Source: Planctomycetota bacterium
GTDB lineage: Bacteria; Planctomycetota; Planctomycetia; Isosphaerales; Isosphaeraceae
Reading direction: 5' to 3'
Length of the DNA: 5,233 nt
Assembly: GCA_021778575.1 (NCBI GenBank)
Contig: JAJYCH010000399.1
Coordinates: 1-5,233 of the forward strand
Below, in pieces: positions 1 to 5,233 of this stretch (position 1 is the first letter of the stretch; each line of letters opens with the position of its first letter). The position numbers were made by a program, and so were the translations under genes. The notes under the pieces are model-generated. The model ran no database searches and had not been told where the DNA came from. It saw nothing but the letters and a program-made list of their open reading frames with translations.

Positions 1-1
1 C

Positions 2-892
2 CGCTCGGCCGACCGGGTCTTTCGCTGTCCGGGGAGCGTGATTGTCACCGGGATGGGAAAGGCGGGGATCGTCGGCCAGAAGCTGGCGGCGACTCTGGCC
101 TCGACCGGAACCCGGGCCTTTCCGCTCCATCCGGCCGAGGCGATCCACGGCGATCTCGGGCGGATCAGGGCTGACGACGTGGTGATCGCGCTCTCGCAGT
201 CGGGGGAGACCGAGGAGGTTCTCCGGCTGATCCCGTCGCTGGCGCGACTCGACGCGTTTTTGATCGCGATCACGGGGCGGCGGACCAGTTCTCTGGGCTT
301 GAAGGCGGATCTCTGCGTGACGCTCGGGCCGATCGAGGAGGCCTGTCCGCTGGGACTGGCACCGTCGGCCAGCACGACGGCGATGATGGCCGTCGGCGAC
401 GCCCTGGCGCTCCTGGTCAGCAAGATGCGTGACTTCCGGGCCGAGGATTTCGCCCTGTTCCACCCGGGCGGGAATCTCGGGCGGCGGCTGGCGTATGTCG
501 AGGAACTGATGCGGACCAACGGCCGGCTCCGCAAGGCTCATGCGGGGCTGAGCGTTCGCGAGGTCTTCGTCAGCCTGGCCGGGCCGAGGCGACGGTCGGG
601 CGCGGTTCTGATCGTCGATGATTCGGACCGCTTGGTCGGGATCTTCACCGACTCGGACCTGGCCCGGTTGTTCGAGCGCCGTCAGGACGACCATCTCGAC
701 CGGTCGATTGCCGAGGTGATGACCCGCGACCCGATCCAGGTCACCGTCGGCACGAGCGTGGCCGAGGCGGTCGAGCTGATGAAGTCGCGGAAGATCAGCG
801 AGTTACCGGTGGTCAATGACGCGGGGCATCCGGTCGGCCTGATCGATCTGACCGACCTGATCGGCCTGGTCCCTTCCGACCTTGAGGAGTGA
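2..892 (+). CDS. kdsD: Arabinose-5-phosphate isomerase (KdsD/KpsF/GutQ family), 5' partial
   Basis: This cytoplasmic enzyme interconverts D-ribulose 5-phosphate and D-arabinose 5-phosphate, the first step of Kdo synthesis. The frame is open from base 2 and a GTG lies at 38, but that GTG falls inside the SIS fold and aligns near residue 52 of E. coli KdsD, so the true start is upstream and about 40 residues are missing. Counting the GTG as residue 1, visible landmarks are GMGKAG (5-10, with the Lys equivalent to E. coli K59), HPAEAIHGDLG (31-41), the SIS phosphosugar loop SQSGETEE (53-60), ACPLGLAPSASTT (102-114) and FHPGGNLGRR (141-150), whose His aligns with E. coli H193 without net gaps. 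Two CBS domains follow at roughly 158-214 (GIFTDSDLARLF) and 222-282 (SIAEVMTRDPI). The stop TGA is at 890-892. The E. coli GMGKSG Ser is Ala here. Two CBS domains and the kdsC neighbour favour KdsD over a sugar-alcohol GutQ role. Confidence 0.95.
   Translation, partial: RSADRVFRCPGSVIVTGMGKAGIVGQKLAATLASTGTRAFPLHPAEAIHGDLGRIRADDVVIALSQSGETEEVLRLIPSLARLDAFLIAITGRRTSSLGLKADLCVTLGPIEEACPLGLAPSASTTAMMAVGDALALLVSKMRDFRAEDFALFHPGGNLGRRLAYVEELMRTNGRLRKAHAGLSVREVFVSLAGPRRRSGAVLIVDDSDRLVGIFTDSDLARLFERRQDDHLDRSIAEVMTRDPIQVTVGTSVAEAVELMKSRKISELPVVNDAGHPVGLIDLTDLIGLVPSDLEE
884..889 (+). promoter_or_regulatory. Ribosome binding site of kdsC
   Basis: GAGGAG lies in the last codons of kdsD, eight bases before the ATG at 898. 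It decides the kdsC start: the in-frame GTG at 889, which overlaps the kdsD stop as GTGA, sits on the last base of this motif and could not use it. The arrangement suggests the two genes are translated from one message. Confidence 0.7.
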
Positions 893-897
893 CGGGC

Positions 898-1443
898 ATG
901 ACGATTGCATCGACTCCCGGACTGGTCGAGCGCTGCATACCGATCGAGTTGCTGGTCCTGGACGTCGACGGCGTCCTGACCGATGGGGCGATCATCGTGG
1001 ATGACATGGGAATCGAGTCGAAGCATTTTCACGTCAAGGATGGCAGCGGGATCACGCTCTGGCGGAAGGCGGGCAAGAAGGTCGCGATCATCTCGGGAAG
1101 GTCGGCCGCTTGCGTCGAGATCCGGGGCGAGGAACTGGGGATCGCGCCGGTGATCCAGGGGGCGTCGGACAAGAAAACCGCGATTTTGGGGGTGATTCAC
1201 GACCTCGGTTACGAGCCTCGACAGACCTGCGCGATGGGGGACGACGTCGCCGATCTCCGGATGCTCGGGGTCGCCGGACTGGCGGTCTGTCCGAGCGACG
1301 CGGCGGCCGAGGTCCTGGAGTCGGTCCATCATGTGAGCCAATTGCCCGGCGGTCGCGGCGCGGTTCGCGAGGTGATCGAGTTGATCCTCACGCATCAAGG
1401 ACTCTGGGATGGGGTGATCGCCGGTTATCGAAGCCGGATTTGA
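898..1443 (+). CDS. kdsC: 3-deoxy-D-manno-octulosonate 8-phosphate phosphatase (HAD superfamily)
   Basis: This cytoplasmic Mg-dependent phosphatase hydrolyses Kdo 8-phosphate to Kdo and phosphate, the third step of Kdo synthesis. From the ATG at 898 the protein has 181 residues, close to the 188 of E. coli KdsC, and is a cap-less C0-type HAD protein. Motif I is LDVDGVLTDG (21-30), with D22 the expected nucleophile and D24 the general acid. Motif II is IISGRS (64-69), the motif III Lys is K92 or K93 in ASDKKTA, and motif IV is MGDDVADL (113-120). GGRGAVREV (151-159) near the C-terminus is a strong KdsC signature; in the family this tail reaches the active site of the adjacent subunit of the tetramer. 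The gene follows kdsD with a 5-base gap from the chosen ATG (or a 4-base overlap from GTG 889), so the two are almost certainly co-transcribed. The related C-terminal phosphatase part of CMP-sugar synthetases is less likely given the context and tail. Confidence 0.93.
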   Translation: MTIASTPGLVERCIPIELLVLDVDGVLTDGAIIVDDMGIESKHFHVKDGSGITLWRKAGKKVAIISGRSAACVEIRGEELGIAPVIQGASDKKTAILGVIHDLGYEPRQTCAMGDDVADLRMLGVAGLAVCPSDAAAEVLESVHHVSQLPGGRGAVREVIELILTHQGLWDGVIAGYRSRI

Positions 1444-1446
1444 CCG

Positions 1447-1464
1447 GAATGATACTCTTCATTC
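1447..1464 (+). repeat. Inverted repeat just after kdsC
   Basis: GAATGA and TCATTC form a perfect 6-bp stem with a 6-base loop (TACTCT), beginning four bases after the kdsC stop. The stem is weak, with only two G-C pairs, and has no T-run, so it is a poor terminator candidate; chance is a fair explanation. Confidence 0.3.
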
Positions 1465-1515
1465 GGTAGCTCCGGAATTGAACCGATTTGTGCAACGGGT
1501 CGGTCATTTTGACAA

Positions 1516-1530
1516 GGATCGGCCCGATCC
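1516..1530 (+). repeat. Palindrome GGATCGG-C-CCGATCC
   Basis: A 7-bp perfect inverted repeat surrounds a single central base. As RNA it would have to open the inner pairs to form a loop, so as DNA it looks more like a protein-binding palindrome than a terminator. It starts two bases after a TTGACA hexamer, a position that could suit an operator if a promoter is present, but no -10 box supports that. Confidence 0.35.
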
Positions 1531-1564
1531 GAAAAGCTCCAGGTGGTCGGGTGGTTTGATCGAT

Positions 1565-1584
1565 CTCTCGAAGCGCGTCGAGAG
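1565..1584 (+). repeat. Hairpin in the leader of the LptC-like gene
   Basis: CTCTCGA and TCGAGAG form a perfect 7-bp stem with a 6-base loop (AGCGCG), ending 42 bases before the proposed GTG start. There is no T-run after it. It could be an mRNA processing or stability structure in the 5' leader; no function can be assigned from sequence alone. Confidence 0.4.
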
Positions 1585-1626
1585 TGGCTGGCGACCGGAC
1601 AGACGTCCTCAACACCGGAACCCCTC

Positions 1627-4600
1627 GTGTTCAAGAAAGCCCTGCAAATCGCCATCACTCTGAGCCTGTTGCTGGGCGGATACGCCACGTACGCGCGGCT
1701 GTTCTCGGTCGCCACGTACCTGCTCGGCTCGAACCGGGTCGGCGAGATCACGCCGTTTCCCGAGAAAGACGCCGAGTCGGCCGTGAAAGCGGCCAGGCTC
1801 GCTCGCGAAACCTTGGGTTCCGATCACTGGGCCGCGCAAAACGACCTGAAACTGAATTACAACGAAGAAGATCGCGGCTATTACATCTACGCGCAGAACT
1901 ATGAACTGCTGAACAATCGCAAACAGCTCAAGCTCTCGCCGTTCGCGGTGATCATCGTCTCGCCGGACGGCAAGAGCCACAAGACGGCGACCAGCGACTT
2001 CGCCATCGTCAACATGAGCCAGCCGTTCGGGATGCTCAAGCCGCAGGCCGGAGAGCCGTCGCACATCACCTCGGCCAAGCTGATCAACAACGTCCGGTTT
2101 CGCGACGACAAGGGAACGCCCGAGGATCGCAGCGACGACCTCCGGGTCGGTCCGATGGGGCAGGTCGACTACGATGAGGCAAGCCTCCGGATCACCTCCG
2201 ACTCGGAAGTTCTCCTCGAAGACCGGAACCTGACGCTCACCGGCCTGGGAATGATGATCCAGCTCCGTCGGAAAGAACCGGGAGCCAGCCCCGCCGGTTC
2301 GACCGGAGGCGGCGGCTCGGGCAGCGCGTTCGACGCCGAGAAGATCGTTGTCTATCGTGATATTCACTTGATGATCAAGAACGCCGGTTCGACCGGGGTC
2401 TTGCCCGGCAAGTCCAGGCCGGAGAAGTCGGGCGACGTGCCGATCGACCTCCGATGCGATCGCGAGATGGAGATCGACCTGCCCGAACCGGTCCCGGTCG
2501 TCACCGTCGGACCGCCCGACCTGAACCGGAAGCCCGAGCCGACCCTGGCCCGATTCCGGGTCAATGTCCGGGTCGTCCGGGGGACCAGCAAGACCGACCA
2601 GCTCGACTCCGACACGCTCTACCTGACCTTGATGCCCAAACCCAAGGCCGAGCCGTTGACCTTTGACGACCCGGAACTCAACGAACTGGAGATCGCCGGT
2701 CCCGACACGACTCCGGCCGGATCGAGCGGGCCGATGACCGACCTTCAGTTGCAGCGAGCGATCGCCCGGGGCGACGCGGTCTGGATTCAGTCCGAATCGC
2801 AAGGCTTGAACGCCCGTTGCGTCGAACTGGTCCACGAGAAACACGACGACGGAACCCCGGACTTCACCTATCTGAACGGCGGAGCCTCGCGGAAGCTCCA
2901 CATCGAGCGGACCGAATTCGACCTGACGTCGGCCGAGGTCGGCAAGGTCAAGTCGTTCATGATCATGAAAGCCCAGGACGCGACGATCTTCGACTACGGT
3001 CCCCAGAACGCGGGGACGTCGCGACTGATCGCCCGAGGACCGGGCCGGTCCGACGAACGCCCCGCCCGGAACGCGCCGATCCAGCGGACCGCGTACTGGG
3101 AAGACGAGATGGAACTGATCTCCTGGCGCGACCGCGAAGGCTTGATGCCGACACCGCACGTCGAGGCCGCCAAGGCGATCCGCGATGGCCTGATGGCCGC
3201 GCCGCCGAAGGGAACCCTCCGCCGGGTGATCACCTTGACCGGTGTCTCGAAACTGGTCGACCAGGGCAAGGCCACGCCGACCGAGCCCGGCCAGACCACG
3301 ACCCTGGACGCCCAGCGGTCGATCGTCGCCGAGTTTCAGTCCGCGCCCAAGGTCAATCCCCAGGCCCCTGACGGACCGACCGAGATCAAGTGGCTGGTCG
3401 CCAACCAGGACGCTCACCTGACCGCGCCCAGCAAGCGACTGACCGCCCGGCATTTCCTCCGGGCGAAGTTCAAGAGCCCACCGCCGCCCCCCGTCGTGGT
3501 CGGACCCACGCTGGTCGCCGGTGGTCCCGCTCCTCCGCCACCGCCTCCCCCCGCGCCCAAGCCCGCCGCGCCTCCGGAGCCCGCCATCGATGGCCGGGCC
3601 GACCGGATCTGGGCGACGCTCCTGCTCGGTTCGGCCGGAACCCAGGGGGAACTCGAAAATGCGATGCTCCGAGGCGGCGTGATGGTCCACCAGGACCCCA
3701 AGGTCGGCAGCACCTTGCCCAACGAAGCCTACGGCGAGGCGATCGACCTGACCGGGCAAGGCAAGGGCCTGATGAAGTTCGCCATCAAGGCCGAGGAACC
3801 GCCGCAAGCGATCGACCCCAGAGCCAAGCTCGCCTCACGCTCGAACGACCGCCGACAGCCCCAGGTCGCCGTTGCCCGGATCGAGTTCGAGGGGAAGCTG
3901 ATCGAGGCCGAGGATATCGTCGGGCTCGATCAGAAGTCCAATTACGCCTGGGTCCAGGGGGCCGGCGTCTACAGCCAGATGACCGAACGCGGACTGCTCG
4001 ACGACAAGGGCGTCCCGTCCGAATCCTCGACCGTCAAGACCGGAATGGCCACCAAGGACAAGCTCGTCATCTCCTGGAACGACCAGATGCGGTTCTACGG
4101 CAAGTCGATGGACCTCGATGGCCATCCGGCCGCGAAGATCGAATTCCGAGGGACGTCGAAGGAAGTCCGGACCCCCAACGGATTGACCGAGTACCGCCGA
4201 GGCGTCGACGCCCGGATGACCGAGTCGCGACTCGTCGCCGACTGGATGGACGTCTACATGGACAAGACGATCGACCTGTCCAAGGACGGCCCGAAGGGCT
4301 CGAAGAAGTCGGACGACCCCGCGTCGGCCGATCCCGACATCGCCATGATCGAATGCAAAGGCAAGAACCTGATGGAACGAAACCGGATCAAGGTCCCCGG
4401 TGTCGAGATCATCAACGAGAAGAAAATCCCCGGCACGAGCGAACTCAAGGAGAAGCAGCGGATCGAGGGGGAATGGGTCGTTTACGACAAGCGGACCGGC
4501 GAGTTCGAGGCCCCGGGACCCGGCACGACCTGGCTCTGGCAGCGCGAGACGGGGGACGACCTCCGGCTGATGCCGCCGATGAACGACCTGACCTCGATCC

Positions 4601-5233
4601 CTCGCGAAGGGAAGCGGCTGTTCATCGTCGCCCCGGTCCGCCAGACCTTGCATTTCCGGGTCTTCGACGCCGACGGCCAGATGGTCGCCGATACCGGCGA
4701 ACGCGGCCTGCCCGGCAAGTCGCGGGCGATCGAGGACTTGAAGCGCCAGCTCAACGGCTTCTGGCCGCCTCATGAGCTGACTTTCGCCGAACGGAACAAG
4801 ATCATCGGTCAGCTCACGTCGATCGTCGGAATCGCTCGCGACCCGTCGAAGGCCGTGCTTCCTCCCTTGAAGTTGACCAAGCTCAAATATATCGAAGGGA
4901 TGCAAGGTCGGTTCGGCGTCGCTCGCGACCAGGCGGATAACCAGGAACGCGAGGCGATCTTCCTCGGCTCGGCGCAGGCGGCCAACGCCACGGTCCTCAC
5001 CGGCAACGGCGATATCGACTTCGATGCCCCCAGGGCCAAGGATTACACGTTCCTGACCTCCGACGAGATCCACGTCTTCACCGAAGCCGCCCCCGTCGGC
5101 TCGAAATCGGCGACCAAGCAGCAGCTTCGAGCCCGAGGCAACAGCGGGGCCCGGACCATCAACAGCACCATCACGGCATACAAGATCATATCGATTCCCA
5201 CGCCCGTGACGGCGGCAACGGTCGCTCCGGCGG
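1627..5233 (+). CDS. Giant membrane-anchored LptC/LptA(OstA)-like LPS-transport protein, 3' partial
   Basis: The frame is open without a stop for 1202 codons and runs off the window. The GTG at 1627 is chosen because it starts directly at a short basic and hydrophobic anchor (VFKKALQIAITLSLLLGG, residues 1-18, hydrophobic to about 33); the last upstream stop is TGA 1510-1512 and GTG 1543 is an alternative. Residues about 70-215 look like LptC: beta-rich repeats ending in QVDYDEASLRITSDSEVLLE then LTLTGLGM (203-210). Further OstA/LptA-like stretches occur at about 308-435 (AIARGDAVWIQSESQGLNA), 487-615 (RRVITLTGVSKLVDQG, LTAPSKRLTARHF), 671-890 and 899-972 (KQRIEGEWVVYDKRTGEFEAPG), resuming at 1079-1192 (TGNGDIDFD, FLTSDEIHVF). 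A Gly/Ser linker (219-233) and a Pro-rich linker (618-652) separate modules, and a WPPHELT module interrupts 996-1069. By family knowledge, such jellyroll modules carry LPS across the periplasm, with the anchor at LptBFG; E. coli LptC is about 191 residues. Position after kdsC supports the role. Family assignment is by motif style and context and is less certain than for the neighbours. Confidence 0.78.
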   Translation, partial: MFKKALQIAITLSLLLGGYATYARLFSVATYLLGSNRVGEITPFPEKDAESAVKAARLARETLGSDHWAAQNDLKLNYNEEDRGYYIYAQNYELLNNRKQLKLSPFAVIIVSPDGKSHKTATSDFAIVNMSQPFGMLKPQAGEPSHITSAKLINNVRFRDDKGTPEDRSDDLRVGPMGQVDYDEASLRITSDSEVLLEDRNLTLTGLGMMIQLRRKEPGASPAGSTGGGGSGSAFDAEKIVVYRDIHLMIKNAGSTGVLPGKSRPEKSGDVPIDLRCDREMEIDLPEPVPVVTVGPPDLNRKPEPTLARFRVNVRVVRGTSKTDQLDSDTLYLTLMPKPKAEPLTFDDPELNELEIAGPDTTPAGSSGPMTDLQLQRAIARGDAVWIQSESQGLNARCVELVHEKHDDGTPDFTYLNGGASRKLHIERTEFDLTSAEVGKVKSFMIMKAQDATIFDYGPQNAGTSRLIARGPGRSDERPARNAPIQRTAYWEDEMELISWRDREGLMPTPHVEAAKAIRDGLMAAPPKGTLRRVITLTGVSKLVDQGKATPTEPGQTTTLDAQRSIVAEFQSAPKVNPQAPDGPTEIKWLVANQDAHLTAPSKRLTARHFLRAKFKSPPPPPVVVGPTLVAGGPAPPPPPPPAPKPAAPPEPAIDGRADRIWATLLLGSAGTQGELENAMLRGGVMVHQDPKVGSTLPNEAYGEAIDLTGQGKGLMKFAIKAEEPPQAIDPRAKLASRSNDRRQPQVAVARIEFEGKLIEAEDIVGLDQKSNYAWVQGAGVYSQMTERGLLDDKGVPSESSTVKTGMATKDKLVISWNDQMRFYGKSMDLDGHPAAKIEFRGTSKEVRTPNGLTEYRRGVDARMTESRLVADWMDVYMDKTIDLSKDGPKGSKKSDDPASADPDIAMIECKGKNLMERNRIKVPGVEIINEKKIPGTSELKEKQRIEGEWVVYDKRTGEFEAPGPGTTWLWQRETGDDLRLMPPMNDLTSIPREGKRLFIVAPVRQTLHFRVFDADGQMVADTGERGLPGKSRAIEDLKRQLNGFWPPHELTFAERNKIIGQLTSIVGIARDPSKAVLPPLKLTKLKYIEGMQGRFGVARDQADNQEREAIFLGSAQAANATVLTGNGDIDFDAPRAKDYTFLTSDEIHVFTEAAPVGSKSATKQQLRARGNSGARTINSTITAYKIISIPTPVTAATVAPA
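2293..2396 (+). repeat. Two identical 14-base inverted-repeat units, in frame
   Basis: GCCGGTTCGACCGG occurs at 2293-2306 and again at 2383-2396, exactly 90 bases (30 codons) apart and in the same frame, each encoding Ala-Gly-Ser-Thr-Gly. Each unit is itself a 5-bp inverted repeat (CCGGT/ACCGG) around TCG. The first lies in the Gly/Ser linker after the LptC-like segment. Shared codon preference in linker peptides may explain it. Confidence 0.45.
3478..3582 (+). other. Proline-rich linker within the LptC/OstA-like protein
   Basis: Residues 618-652 contain five consecutive prolines (618-622) and, after a short Gly/Val/Ala spacer, seven consecutive prolines (636-642), continuing as APKPAAPPEP. 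It separates an OstA-like block ending near residue 615 from another starting near 671. Such segments form stiff extended spacers in secreted proteins, and runs of prolines normally need EF-P for efficient translation. The DNA is correspondingly C-rich. Confidence 0.8.
4612..4833 (+). other. Inserted WPPHELT-type module inside the LptC/OstA-like protein
   Basis: Residues 996-1069 read as a separate compact unit: two beta strands (LFIVAPV and TLHFRVFDADGQMVADTGE), a charged helix (SRAIEDLKRQLNGF), the motif WPPHELT at 1046-1052, and a final helix (ERNKIIGQLTSIVG). It differs from the OstA-like beta repeats on either side, and the flanks (LMPPMNDLTSIP before, PPLKLTKLKYIEGM after) look like a continuous OstA-like protein once it is removed. 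From memory, units of the form LHFRxFDxDG...WPPHELT...AVTSIVG recur in many unrelated planctomycete proteins; I could not check this here. Boundaries are approximate. Confidence 0.55.

Larger units (their letters stand above)
1444..1626 (+). other. Intergenic leader between kdsC and the LptC-like gene
   Basis: These 183 bases show no convincing coding frame. They hold three short perfect inverted repeats, listed separately. A perfect TTGACA hexamer at 1509-1514 resembles a sigma-70 -35 box, but no acceptable -10 box follows at 16-18 bases (the sequence there is GAAAAGCT), so I do not call a promoter. No hairpin is followed by a T-run, so there is no visible intrinsic terminator and read-through from kdsC into the next gene is plausible. 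No clear Shine-Dalgarno motif precedes the GTG at 1627. Confidence 0.6.

Noticed and set aside
38..40. GTG as the start of kdsD
   Set aside because: It lies inside the first beta strand of the SIS fold, and the frame stays open upstream to base 2 with plausible sequence (RSADRVFRCPGS). The family has about 50 more N-terminal residues before this point.
889..891. GTG overlapping the kdsD stop as the kdsC start
   Set aside because: The GAGGAG motif at 884-889 overlaps this codon and so cannot serve it, while the ATG at 898 has ideal 8-base spacing. It adds only three residues, so the difference is minor.
682..1398. 238-codon minus-strand frame across the end of kdsD and kdsC
   Set aside because: It is antisense to two clearly identified enzymes and shows no domain features.
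1509..1514. TTGACA as a -35 promoter element
   Set aside because: No -10-like hexamer is present at 16-18 bases downstream, and a single hexamer match is weak evidence in an intergenic region.
1516..1530. Palindrome as a rho-independent terminator
   Set aside because: The inverted repeat leaves only one unpaired base and is followed by GAAAAGCTCC rather than a T-run.
1609..3807. 732-codon open frame on the minus strand, and a similar 412-codon frame at 3835-5073
   Set aside because: They lie antisense to the giant + strand frame, which has an anchor, recognisable beta-repeat motifs and operon context. Their translations are rich in Arg, Gly, Leu, Val and Asp without domain motifs, as expected when GC-rich codons are read in reverse.
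3390..4775. 461-codon + strand frame overlapping the giant gene in another phase
   Set aside because: Its translation is dominated by Arg, Pro, Gly and Asp with no recognisable motifs, typical of a frameshifted reading of GC-rich coding DNA. The overlapping frame 1 reads as ordinary protein throughout.

Overview
The window is GC-rich (about two thirds G+C by eye) with three genes on the + strand: a 5'-truncated kdsD, a complete kdsC, and a very long reading frame that starts near base 1627 and is still open at the 3' edge. The sequence points to a Gram-negative-type, high-GC bacterium. The style of the third protein and a tryptophan-proline-proline-histidine module inside it suggest a planctomycete of the Isosphaeraceae/Gemmataceae kind. 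That assignment is inference from memory of such proteins, not a search result.

Layout: bases 2-892 encode arabinose-5-phosphate isomerase (SIS domain plus two CBS domains), with about 40 N-terminal residues lying upstream of the window. Bases 898-1443 encode 3-deoxy-D-manno-octulosonate-8-phosphate (Kdo-8-P) phosphatase of the HAD superfamily; its start lies only a few bases after the kdsD stop, with a GAGGAG ribosome binding site inside the kdsD tail. Bases 1444-1626 are a non-coding leader with three short perfect inverted repeats. From 1627 to the end runs a protein of at least 1202 residues with an N-terminal membrane anchor, an LptC-like segment, several LptA/OstA-like segments, a proline-rich linker and an inserted WPPHELT-type module.

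How they fit: KdsD and KdsC catalyse the first and third steps of Kdo synthesis, and Kdo is the inner-core sugar of lipopolysaccharide. The third gene sits where lptC and lptA sit in the classical kdsD-kdsC-lptC-lptA-lptB cluster of Escherichia coli. The simplest reading is a Kdo/LPS synthesis and transport locus in which the separate LptC and LptA pieces are replaced by one giant, anchored, multi-module periplasmic protein. This is the most interesting part of the window. The gene has no stop in the window, and long antisense frames (one of 732 codons) lie across it and can mislead ORF-based annotation.
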